A stretch of DNA of 64,000 nt, from the NCBI RefSeq assembly GCF_021155765.1, contig NC_060114.1, positions 22,488,501 to 22,552,500 on the forward strand. Direction: 5' to 3'. The DNA comes from Diprion similis (taxonomy: Eukaryota > Arthropoda > Insecta > Hymenoptera > Diprionidae). Made by a program: the position numbers and the translations under genes. Below are positions 11,432 through 24,400 of the stretch, piece after piece. Below the pieces are notes generated by a model. It saw only the letters and a list, made by a program, of their open reading frames with translations. It made no database searches and was not told the DNA's origin. Every line of letters starts with the position of its first letter. Positions within the stretch are counted from its first letter, which is position 1.

Positions 11432-12308
11432 GCATAAGAGGCAACGTGCGAGAAGTCAGCCGAACTGCGGGGCAAAGGCGACATCAAATGCCCTATAAAT
11501 ATTAATCGATATAAGAGTATACTCTCGACAGTGAGCAGGGTTGGATTGTTTTTTTCCAAAGAGACGGATGCAATGGTTCTATTCTCCTTTAGGAGAACCT
11601 TGCCAACTTCTTTTTCATCCCTCGCCACATACCCATCCTTGTTCCTATGCAACGGACAGCGTCTACTTCTATACCCGATTGATCCACCTAGAGGAACTAA
11701 TTATCACCAAGTTCTTTTCATTCACCTAATTATTAAATTAGCCAGGCTGTACTATCAAACATAACGACCGTAAATTCTGTGTAAAAGAGCACAGTGTATA
11801 ATTTCTTAAGGTATAATTTGATTCAATTTGGAAAAAGAAACCAAGTGAGTTAAAATCGTTTTCAATCAACTAACACTAAATCAATGCCATGGCAAAAGCG
11901 CAAGAACCACATGTTGATGTCACTTTGCTCGTGCCCTTGAAACTTTCCATCTGAGAATATAAAACTACCTATTGAAGGCCAAATCAACCCCTCGAAAGCA
12001 TAGTTTTTAACTCGTCGAATGAATAATATTCACCGAAAAATCAGTCAAGCACTGCAGGGTAACTTGTATAATTAGTTTACGTAACTTAGGTGCTACGGTG
12101 GAAAATTGAAATGTTTCGAAAGAAATATGTTTATATATGATATCAAAATTTATGTAAAAATTTTGTCAAAACAAAATAAGGCAAGAGAGGAGAGGGGAAG
12201 TAACTGGATTATCTCGCCTGCTAAATAAGCTCCTTGCGTAGGCATTAACAAAAGACAATATATAATTGAAAATATCATGGTATTAAGAAATAGCAGCTCC
12301 CAAATAAA
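11432..12308 (+). other. Likely 3' untranslated region of the squid-like gene
   Basis: A long AT-rich stretch with no competing exon. The first clean AATAAA hexamer is at 12303-12308 (others further right near 13355 and 13490), so the 3' end may lie shortly after 12320. This is inference from the hexamer alone. Confidence 0.4.
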
Positions 12309-14460
12309 GTTGTAGAGTTATGTTAAAGAATGAATTTGATTCACCATATCCGATAACACAATGAGAGAAAAAGAGAAATCGATTTTCGAGTGTGAATGCA
12401 CATCTCTATCTTGATACTTCTGGATGCTCATGCATATATGTGAATTTGTTGAAACAATCTAAAGTGCACGCACACAAAATGACGGAATATGAATGGGTTA
12501 CTTCATTCATTTGTTGGTGTACGTACAAGGTGTGCCTCTATTGCTAGGACATATGAGCATGTAATATAAATTAATACTCATTTAGAAATATTTCTCTCTT
12601 TCTCTCATTAACTCTCTCTGTATGTAATTCATAAACTTTGCGCAATTATCTTAAAATTAAGAAATTGAATCTTTGTATCGTCAACGGCTACAGCGCGACT
12701 TAGAATACGACATAAGAACAAAATATTGAATTTTTTTTTATTTAATTCAAAAAACTGATGATGTAAATCACGAATTGTTATATTAAGCTTCGAAGTAAGA
12801 GCTTTGATTAGTCCCTCGGGTTTTTATAATCGACAGTCACGTTTTCAAAAAACTACCAGTGGTGTTAGACGATGATATATCGTACGTAAATAGACGGCAG
12901 TGGCGTTGAGTAAACGTAACAAATTTTGACATAAAATCATATGAAAAATACAATCAAATACCGCAAAACTGTGTTATGACGATTGAGCAATGTATTATTG
13001 TCGCGTCTGGTAGGGTAAAGGGAATGATGTGAAAATTGATGAAAAGGGGAAGAAAAAAGACACAAACATAATTAAAATTACATGTTGAAAGTTTGGGTCG
13101 TAAGTTTGTAAGGCTGACAAAGCTTTAATTCTCGTAAAATGGTTGCTTTGTGTAATACAAAAGCAACAATATATTTGACTTGGATCAAACATGACATTAA
13201 TAAAGTCGCGTTAGACGCGATCCATGGAACACAAATATTCCATTCTGAAATATTCCAAGTCAAATTATGCTTTTGAAATTAATCATGTATACTATGTATA
13301 CCGTATTCTTGAAGTGTGATGCAAATTCATTTAAAAAATTATATATCGAACGCAGAGAAAAAATAAAATAATAATAATTGTAGTGAAGAGATGCGTGTTG
13401 AAAGAAATGAAAATGATGCAAATATTTTGTTACTATTAGTTACTATTTCGCTTGTTTCACCATGACAATGTATATTTTAATTATAACAAAAATAAAATAC
13501 AGATTGTTTGAAACGTGAATAATGCAATTGTAGAGCATATTGTTATTTCAGTTATCTCAATTATCTGATGTTCTTTGTCTTAGCCATGTCGGTCCAGTAT
13601 ATACCACAATTAGGCACATTCGTATTCTTAAGTTTATACCTTAGTTCAACTACTTGCGCATCACAACAGACAATAACAATATTATTACAGCCTTCTATTG
13701 AATACGACCAACGCTATCCCTCTGCGATGACCTGTGTGAGCTCAAGGATGGGTTAGCAGTTTGTAAGGGAAAAAATCGAAACAAAACATGAATTGAATCT
13801 AGTTTCACAGGTGCGACTGAAGTTAATTATGCTGATATCAATTGATTAATATCGTCGTCTGTGTTGAAAATAAAAAATTCCTGAATGTGGACTGATGAAA
13901 CGCAGGCACTAACAACTTTTGAAATGTAGTAGATTTTTGCATAACGTACTAAATCCGAGGAAATGTATTCCACCAATTTTCATAACCTACAATTTACTGA
14001 TTTGTTTTAAAATGAAGAAAATATAGTTACGAGAAAGGAAAAATAACGCTTTCGGTCCAGAAATCGGCCTAGTGAAATAGGTGTAGAATAACCTAAAATT
14101 CAGCTCAAAAGTTGGCACCCCTGCGACGACACAACCTGCGAGCTGTGTCGACCATAGAGATATTAAATAGAGTAGACAAGGTATAGAGCTTACTTTTCCG
14201 CACAGCGCACTTCCATATATCAATGGTACAGCGCCGTTAGTGTAGATTACCGTAGATTATGCAGAGTAGTCGCCTCTGGTGGTAAAAATCGGGAACAGCA
14301 TACCGACAGACCCATAGACATAGAGCATTTGCCTCGGCCATCACCGTGCTTGACGTGGGACTTTATCCTCCGTCTTTCTACCTTCCATGGATGTAGAAAT
14401 GGCCAGTTGATTTTTTGCACTGTAGCGACAACTTCACATACGCATTCCAGCGATTCATGT
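12309..14460. other. Intergenic DNA, nothing coding seen
   Basis: AT-rich, with a weak inverted repeat around 13158-13276 (caaaagcaa ... atttgacttgga paired with tccaagtcaaat ... gcttttg). No exon with domain content was found on either strand. Confidence 0.4.
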
Positions 14461-14545
14461 GCGCCAGTGATGCGCGCGCGTGGTATAGATGCGTATGTGT
14501 GTGTGTGCAGCGCGTGCATGCGCGTGTGTACACGCACGCACGCGA
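14461..14545. repeat. Alternating purine-pyrimidine tract, GT/GC-rich
   Basis: A run of gtgtgtgtgtgcagcgcg type followed by cgcgtgtgtacacgcacgca gives nearly 80 bases of alternating purine and pyrimidine, the class of sequence able to adopt Z-DNA. It lies about 1 kb upstream of the first recognised PI3K regulatory exon and could mark a promoter region. Confidence 0.6.
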
Positions 14546-15499
14546 CATCGTCGCACTCTACCGCGAGTGACCGCGGGCGAGCAGCCACGAGCTCTGAAGT
14601 AGATCCGGAGTTTTCCTCATTCCAATTCTTATTTTCGCTCTCCGTAAAATCGGGGCTAACTGATCGTACCGCAAATGTTGTGGCTCCGTACTAAGCAATC
14701 GATTCCAACCCTAGATGGGGCGCTGATTAGGAAAATTGCAAAAATGTGTAAATATACTGTGCCTAAGTGTTTCGTAGGTTAGATAGATCAATTCGGTCCT
14801 TTTGAACCTGTGCGGATTACTAACATTTGTAATCTTGCAATACTAATAAAGCAAAAGGTGATGGACGCTGTTACGTTGCAACAAATTGAGTTGATTGATC
14901 AGCATCGCGCCACTATTTTTTAATGTTCGTTTCAGAGTGGCAGTAATGATGCACAGTGCTCTATGTAATCAAGATTAAATTCACTTTGATTACTTTAATG
15001 ATTTGTTCACGTAGCTTTAAAAGGCAACTTTAAGGAAAAAAAGGAATCGCCGACAATACTGGAAGTGCTTCTGCTTATCCCTCATACCAGATGCCGGAAT
15101 CGTTTGGCATTATATAGCCAAATGTTCTTTGATAACAAAAAAACGTTGAGTTTCAAGAAAATTATGTATAACAGTAATATTAAAGTCACTTTCAAATACG
15201 GCAACCTTCTGCTTGGTTAACGAGAAATAAGCATCTTAAAAGAATACACAAGCTTACAATCAAGTGACTTGTTTAAGCTCCATTGGTGGAAATCCACCCA
15301 TGTCTCGAACTTGTGAATCTGTTACACAGAGCGTGAAAAGTTATTTCTCAGTAGAAAATACCGGACGTCGAGCTATTTGCTTCATCAAGTTTTTAATTCG
15401 GTAAGATATTCTTTAAGTTCTGTGACTTCTCGGTAATCTTACTTTGTCTGATATTAATAGTAAAGGCTAATAATTCCAGGTACTATTGTGGAAGTCCTA

Positions 15500-18400
15500 A
15501 TGCTGAAAGAAAGTATCTCGCAGTACACAAACGTCCGCATAGACGAAGAGCCCTACATTAGGCTCAACAATGGATCAGATGGTAAAGTAACCATTCATTT
15601 CAAACGTGTATAGATTAGCTGGTAATATACCTTCCGGAGTTTGAACAGGAAATGTTCCATTCTCTTGAATCATATTAGTTATCTCTCCTTCCCTTTAACA
15701 ATCGGGAAATTTTCAAAAAGAGATTTTGATTAATTAATCTAAAGACAATAACAAAGCCACCTTAGTGCACAAAGAGTTATCCATCATTTATTTTGTTACA
15801 GCTTATGTAACAGAAACAGCAGGTGCCACGGAAGCTCTGAATTACAACCACACTATATACGATGTTTATTTTGTGACTCCTATACTCTGCATCCATTGTA
15901 AGTATTTTCTTGTTTACAGAAAGCTGCGGCTAGGCTAAAGTATCAAATGATTAATCGGTTACCTACTTTCAACTGTCTCATTTCCTATATTTAAGGTAAC
16001 GATTATATTTGGGGGACTGGAAAAGTGGGAGTCAAATGTAAAGGTAATATACCATATGATAATTTGACATATTGTTTACAAACACGCATATAGAGTCTGC
16101 GTAAATTCGCCAAAAATAAGCATGTGATCCTATTTTAGTCGTCTCATTCAAATCTACATGTCTGCCATTTTTTTTTTTTTTTTTTTGTTTACACAGGCAC
16201 ATAATTGTAGGATGATAAATTTCAAATAGTAAGCTGCATGGCAATAGTCAGTTTAGATTTATATTCTGTCACTGAATGTGTATCAATGGTGTACCTATGA
16301 ATCCGAAAGAACTAACACTCTTTCATCTTATCTTATGTTGCCTCATACGGTCACACTATGACTGCGTACCTGTGACAGCTTAGAGTTCTGTGAGCATCAT
16401 ATACATATTTATCATTTTATTTTTTTTTAATCTATAATTGCGAGCAGAGAGTCCATTCGATTATGACTATTGAGTCATGTATATTTTGAGCCAGCTTGTA
16501 GACAGTTCTTAGGATGCCTTCTTATTGCACATTGTTTATATCATTGTTCGAAAGATTGACCCTATAGCCTGATTCTGATTTTGTTTTCCCTTGTGCATGC
16601 GGCAATAATTATCATTTAGATCAATGGGAAAGCAAATACAACCGAAAAAAAAACGCCTCGATTATCCCTCGTACACTTCTAATATACAGCATAGAGCTGA
16701 GTTGCCAAGCATGGTTTTAAACTACTTTTCGAATACTATAAACCAAGTCATCTGAAATCGCCAAATGATGCATTGAATAAATTAATGATTGTATGAATTA
16801 CCAGAACATAATGTATGAACAACGTTTGAATTGTTGACAGATGAGTAAAAAAATATAGGGATACCTAGACGAACGTTGGCATTGTTGCAAGTGATGAAAA
16901 ATTCATCCTGGAGTACTCGCATTCATGCACATTACACGATCTACCGAAGTTCTTCTATTCCAAATTATATGTACCGCAATCACTGTAGTATAGAACTATT
17001 ACTAAATTCAAAATTAGGATAAATAGGCAACATTCTTTTAAGTACACGTGCAGAAATTGATTCTGCGATAGCTAATTTTTGTTGCTAGTCGATTACATTT
17101 GCAATGGAGAACTTCAGCCCCTAGCACGCCGCCCAAGCGATAAGCAGCGACATATTGAAATTCTCCATTCACAACGTAACTGGCCAGGTAGAAAAACTAG
17201 TCGCAGAATCAATTTTCGTTTGTGTTCCTAAATATTCTCAGGTGAATTCTCTTGAAAGAAGCTAACGGAGCGCATAAGATAGCCCTGTAATTGCTAGATT
17301 TGATTTTCCCTACCGGATAGAGTGGTGCATGTCCCACTCACACAGCGTACACTGCACTTTCCCAATGGAGACAGGTGAAAATAGACTGCCTGAAAATGAA
17401 ATTATTTTAAATTGTTTTCATCAATTACGTTTTTGCGATGAACTCTCATCTTTCTAAAAACCTAGACTCTGGCTTGTTTCAACAGTTTTCAAAACCTTGC
17501 CCCAATTCTGTTGTAGATTAAAAAATTGATTTTCAGGAGAAAACTGATCAAACTATATGTTTCATTGTACAATAATTGTTTGTTAATGCCTTGGGCTTCC
17601 GGCTAACTTGTTTTCGGTCCGAAACTAAATGAGAGTTCAATCACTATATCAATTATGTGACTATGACTCCCAATCTCACCTCGGCTGCATCGCCGGTCAT
17701 TCTCACATAATCCGTATAGAACGGAGCTCGCATTCTGTTTCGGACTGAAAACAAGTTAGGCGGAAACCCAAGATATTGAGGGGGTATCTAGTCGATTTTG
17801 ACGTTATCGTTTATATTCTCCACATATCGGAATCCCCTATCTCAAACGCGAGAAAGGGCTCAACAGTCCATTCTATGTGCATTTCTGAACAAAAACACTC
17901 AAATACATTTTCATTCGATGCAGAAATAACGAAATGGTATGGTTTCTACCAAATCGCAATTGTAAATTCGTGGAATTCGTACCGTTTCGCACCTCCTTAA
18001 TGAACATTACTACACGTATTTACATACATACACGTCTTGTTGTGCGCCACTACGGCGTTGTACAACGTTTCTTTATATCCTGCGGTTAATTAATGAAAGA
18101 TCTCTGCTCATTATTTTCTCGCGAATACGCACAACAATTTCATTCATTAATCATTTATTCTAGTGAGGCAACTGGATTGGTATTTTTGCATGTTATCTTC
18201 GTGATTTGGCTAAACATGTGAATGCATACATATATATAGGTGTGCAGATATTTGAGCGCTGTTTGTGAGAAAGATGCGGATATGAGAAAGGAAATTTGCA
18301 GTGTTCTGCAATTATCGACTCGACCTGAACACGAAATAATTCGGTGAAGTCGAGAAAACTGGCGCATTATCTCATTATCAGTCACGCCGTGTGCGGCCGC

Positions 18401-21400
18401 CGAGCGAAATGCTCTTACGGTTCACGTATCGCGCTCTACCATTCGGGGATCGTCGTGTCGCGTTTATCTAACCGGCTTTTCAACATTATAACTGACTACG
18501 CTTGCTGCGTACCCCGTGAAATTTTTATACTTTATCCGTCTTTTGGTTTTTGGCAAATGCGAGGGGAATTGCACTTGCTGCGCAACGAATGGAACCAGTT
18601 GAAAAAGCTGTATGTCAGTCACCCTTTTCCACGCTTTTGTCCTAACCCGGCCTTGCTGTCAGCTGGGCACGATTATACCCGAGCACGAGGCGACAATGAC
18701 CGAGTAACACATTCTTGTCGTATGATCGGCTAGCTGTCTATTGACTGAACCACGACTGAACTTTTCGAACCGGCCGGTCTAGCTAAGGTCGTACCGTCCT
18801 ACACAGCGAGCCGTCGTTGGGCGATTCTGTCGTGCGTGTGTGCGCTCTTCATTTGCGACCGAATATCCATAACCACACGCCCGCATCCACCGCACTATCT
18901 CATGTACACACGCGCTGCTCCATCTCTCGCCGACCATTCTATGGGCATGTGTGTAATACAAACATACACGTGCATACATAGGCGGGCTGATTAGTGAACG
19001 CAAACCCCCCTTCCCTCTCGCCGATTCCTTCATCCTCGCATCTCTCCACCCGTCCACCCTGCCCGTCTGCCCGTTACGTTCGTACTCCCTGGCTGTCGCG
19101 CTCCCACTCCCCATCATTCTTTCTTCGTCCTCTTTCCCTCTCTCTATCTCTCTCTCTCTTCATCTCTCTCTCTGCCCCACGTCTCTCGCCTCTGTTAGAT
19201 ATCAAACGCCCTCGGCCACGCGACTGGTTACCGCTCGGCGCCTGTATTATTTTCAACTCGATGAGCTGTTGAACTGTACGAATTTACACGGAAATCCTGC
19301 GCGGGTGTTACTATCCTTGGTCTGTCTCTAACTGTGCATCTCTTACTTTGGCCCTGTTATTGTTCCTGAGACATAAAATTAATGTCGGACTCACCTCGAA
19401 CGACAGATATGTTCATATTATACGTGTATATCTACACTCGTATCGTGCATGCGTGTCCGCGGTTCACACATTGATTATAAATGTATGTGCATAATACGGC
19501 TTACACGGAACCGCCACGGAGCACTACGGACGTATGTAGTACAATTATACAAGCACCGCTCCCCCCCTGAACAAGGAATGGAATACACCACATCAGTGCC
19601 CACGATATTGCATCAAATAACTCACAAGGGGGAAAAATAGAACTTTGAAGGAATGTATATCGATGTTATTATAACAACACCAGTACGGACAGCAAGACCT
19701 GACAGTATAAATTGCCAACGAAAAAATTCCAACAACATACACACATACACCGCGATACGGACAAATACTGCCAATGTTTAACAAGGTCCGGCGGAATGAT
19801 GACCGGTGGGCGACACAAGTGAAGTATGAAAAGGAAGTGTAAAGTTATCAATCAACGCCTGGTTTACACACGCGCCCATGTATAGGTAACTTGGAGGGAA
19901 CAATGAGTGTCGGATGCAAGTGTTGAATTGTGTCCACATCTAGGAAGATTTTTCGTGAAATGATATGGTGAGAAAGCGAGATAAATCAGTTGGGAAACAT
20001 GAGATAATCTTTCAAAACCCTGCGACTCCAAGGTTTCCAGCATTTCTGAGATAACTGCTCCGAACTCACGTGCAAAAGCATCGAGTGGCAACGGACCGTC
20101 CATGCTCTTCTGGTTCTCCTGTAATAACGAAATACCTAATCAAACCTATACCTCTGAGCATAAGGTTCGCTTGGATTGCGGAAGTATTTTCAGCTGATTT
20201 ATTCAGTTTAACAGCCATGACGATAATACACCAAGAGAGTATTATCTTTATTTCACCCGGTGTAAGGTAAATTTCACCATTGAATCACGATTACCTCTAC
20301 TATTTGTTGTATGTTAATGGAAATTCAATGGATATCTGAATTCATGTCAATTAACGACAAGAATTATCTCCGTCGTTCTTACGATTCGTATAGCGTTGCG
20401 TCGATTACATGAAACATAAAAAGCAGCGGAGGAACTTTAGTTGAGTTTCGCAATGAACCAAGTTAATAGCACAACTGCTACGCAGTCGCATTCCGGGACT
20501 GTGACAAATACGCGCAATAAGGATGGTAACATCGATCCGGATGACGACGACGAAGATGGCGATAATCTGGCAAACGACAGTCCTAGTCTCTTGGCGACCG
20601 AACTTAAGTCCGCACCGGTAAGATCCAGGCTTCTTACGGTCGATTCGGACAATTATATGCTGCGTCAAGGTCCCAGGGACCATCAGCTAGGTAGCGATAC
20701 AATCATTGAGAATGGTGGCAACCTAAAAATAACTTCACGAATGTTCGGCAACACAAACGGTGAGAATGTAATCGGTAAACCGATACGATCCCTTGGATAT
20801 GCCAATCTCAAGCTGTCTCCGACCATTAGAAACCCACGAATTGAGTCAGAGACCTTGCCAACCTACGACGTCCAGGCGTGTTATGCCGCGACGTGTTTTA
20901 ATACCGGAGAGGGCGATAAAGATGATTCGGCAAATACTGTTACTAACACAGCAACCCAGTTCAATAGTCATAACGATGAAATCCCGTATGTCCTACCTGG
21001 TTCAGGTCGAGTCAGCTGTGCTCGTCCTCTGTCCTTTCACCGTGTTGTATGCTGGTGCGGTAGTTTAGAGGATCTATCGAAAGCGCAATGCCGAAAAATG
21101 GACAATGAAGAATCAGATGCGTCTGTGAAAGGCGCGAGGACGTTGGAGTATCCTAGTGCTAGTAATAACAGTAATAGTAGCGTTAAAGGTAGCGATGCAG
21201 TGCGTAATCACACTTCGATTAATAACAGTTGCAATAAAATGGGACTACTCAAGGTATCCGCTAATGTGACAAATCTTTGTTGTTGTATGTGCGGTTCTTT
21301 GTGCCCAACAGAGTGCCACGCATGTTTTCACCTTGTCTGCGCCGAGTACAACGAACAACATTTATGTCAATGGATAGACAAGGATCCGGCACATTCCGGC

Positions 21401-24400
21401 ACTACGTACGATAAAGAAAAGGTTAGGATATTACCTTGAAGCGCAACTTTGATCTATTTCGTTCGTGCTTGTAGCCTTGACGAAGGTAACTCACCGACTC
21501 TACTTTCTGTTGTAGCCGGTCAGCGAGTGGACTGCCTCAAATGTGGTCGAATGGATGTCAGCCTTGAACCTTTATCGTTACGCAGACGTCTTCAAGTCCA
21601 AGGATATCAAAGGGAGTGACTTGTTCAACTTGGACCGGGAGAAGCTTGTGGTAAGCGGCAATCTCATGTCTTATACTGACAAATATACTGCAAACTTGCA
21701 AGTGTTTTGTATTATGTATTACGTATGTCCCCGCCCAGAATATGGGAATAAAGGATGAGTTTCACCAGAAGAATATATTGCTGTGTATCGAAGAATTATG
21801 TCATTCTGTACCACAAAATTCAACACCAACTGCTAATATACAACAAACGACACCTGGAGAGACGGCCCAGAATACCCCTGGTTCGACATCACCCTCAACG
21901 ATAACACAGAGCGGCATTCGTCATTCGCTCGTACCCCGTAGCTTCAGTGTTCTCGAAAGATGTGTCAAATGTAACAAGTATCTGCGCGGGTTGCTGCATC
22001 AAGGTTTCTTTTGTCAAGGTACATAAATTTTTTGATTTTCATCGTACCTGCGTTCTTTGACTTAATTAACAACCATTTCTGAAATAATCATGTTGACCTT
22101 TTCCAATTCATATGCGCCGGACACATCTAGGTACACGTACAGAGGTGGCTTCTGACCAATTCAAGGCCAACGGTACTATCTGCCACCGTCTATTTAACCA
22201 ACGTAGCAGACGACACGGGTTGCCTCAAATCGATCGGAATCCACCTCTGTAGGAGTACTATACTCGATACAGTTTGGGTCAGACGTGGAATAAATAATTG
22301 TGAAATTTTTCCCCCCACAGCGTGTGGACTGGTCGCTCACAGAACATGTTCTGCTACTGGTTTACCATCCGATTGCCTACCACCGGATGGAGATACCCAC
22401 CGTACCAACTTCAATGCAGGTGATCAGATATTTCTAACGTAGCTTGTCACAGATTTAGCGACAAACAACTATGTTTGCATACTTAATGCAACCACCCACC
22501 TGGTTTTACTTTTCCAGTCTTTGGTCTAGCATTGTGCTCCCAATTTGACACAACGACGCACACAGCGCCGATCTTGGTTGAAAGGTGCACCCATGTACTC
22601 GAGGATCATGCTTTAACTGACAATACTCTGGATTTGTACAAAGTTTATCAAAGTACACCTCCCAATGAGCAAATGCTTGAACTTCGCCAAAAGATAATCG
22701 ATGGTGAGAATTTATCTACATACGAATCTGTACATTCTGTATCAATAAGTACACGTACAGTAGCAGAACTTACTAACGATTTGGTCTAGCATTCGCAGGG
22801 CTTGGAATTGTACAGTTGTAACTAAAGTAGGGGGTAAGCCCCTACTGCACGTAGCCAGAAGACCAGGGGCTGGTACTGGCCACTGTACGGTCAATAACGA
22901 AGTATCGGTATAAATAGTAACTATCTCGTGTAGGATGGAAAATTCGTTGTATTTTAATTGCTATGTGTATAGGATGAACGGAAGGATTCAGTTGATTTTG
23001 GTTCCATTCAACAGGGCTTTTTTCAACTCGAAACTGATTAGATTTTGGATCCGATTTGTACAGTAGTTTTCGAGTTATTGAAATGAAAAAACGAAAACGG
23101 CTATGATCAAATTCATTTATTAATGTTACGAGCAGGCATATGACAGTGCCACGAAGCTGTTCATAACGCGAAGTAAGAGCAGAGTCCCATACAAATATCT
23201 CAAGAGACTGGTGATAAAAATGTATTAAAAAAATTACAATTATTGACAACTTGAAAGAATCTCGTTACAACAGAGGGCTCACCGCAACTGGATCGTGAAG
23301 TGTGAAGATCAAATAAGGCGTTGTTTTTTAAACTTCTTTTACTTCGGTCTCACTAAGATGATTCAGTCGGTTATTTCAAGTCATCGACTCGATCATTAAA
23401 TATTTCGCAATACAGACTTTTGGAAGCCGATATAGTCAATACGGAATTTTGAACATTGTAATTTAGCCTAATTAATGTAACTAAGCTAGTAAACATGCGT
23501 GTGAATAATATTCCTTTTTTTCACAGATGTGAGTAATGTAGATCTCTCAAACTACAGTCCTCAATGCATCGCAAGTTCACTTAAGAAATTTTTGCGAGAA
23601 CTACCAGATCCTGTAATACCCGTCCAGTGGTATGATACTTTTTTAGAAGCTTCCAGTAAGTATTTTTTTGGATATGACTAGTAGGAACTTCGCACTATTA
23701 GGAACCCTTGCATAACGATATAGCTTCTGGAGAAAGAATAAGGCAGTCTGCGGGGAAGGCATAGCCAAATAAGCTTTGTCTAAACATTGTTTGCATACGC
23801 TTACTCTTTGTTAAGTTTCATCTCCACTTGTGAAGGAACAAATTAAATATATATTTTTTATTTTTATTTTATTTTTATTTATAATCAACGGGTAGACCCC
23901 TTTACAGATAGATTGAAAATACAATATTTGAGTACATGGGTTTATTTGATATTGAGGCTGAGCAGTACTAATGATACCTATTAACTAAACATTTTAATGC
24001 TACTTTGAACTGAGACAAGCAATTTATGCTCGAGATACCAGACGGTATAACAACCTTGTTCCATTTTCGCCTTAACCGCGGAATCGTGGAGTAATAAATA
24101 TAGTCCCGGGCAGAGTTACGTTCAATATACTCCCTAAAGATTCTCAGATCATAACGAGAATCCCGTCTTTCAAATAGATTGGATGAGGCATCATCTTTTA
24201 CAAGGTTTGACTGAACTTTTTTTTACGAAGTATAGGTCATGATAAACATGCAGCGATTTTAGAGACTCTAGATTGAGAGAGGAGGCAAGAGCACTATAGT
24301 CGTGATCATCGTATTTGATTTTGATTCTCATTTTAAAAGCGATGTATATAAATATAATTTTGACCCGAAAAGTCGGGACAGAGGTCACATTGTTTTATCC

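Larger units (their letters stand above)
16044..20452 (+). other. Long intron with likely internal promoter
   Basis: Intron 3 of the long isoform. It holds two MITEs (17051-17219, 17590-17772). At 18350-19270 it holds a GC-richer segment with CT-repeats that is a reasonable promoter or 5' leader region for the alternative first exon at 20453. Short open frames here have no recognisable domain. Confidence 0.45.

Noticed and set aside
14329-14694. 121-codon plus-strand frame near the PI3K 5' end
   Set aside because: It reads through the GT/GC alternating tract and has an open antisense counterpart, so composition explains it.
22781-22795. 14-base repeat of tttggtctagcatt in the intron after the RhoGAP exon that carries the same string
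   Set aside because: Too short to prove duplication; no flanking similarity.
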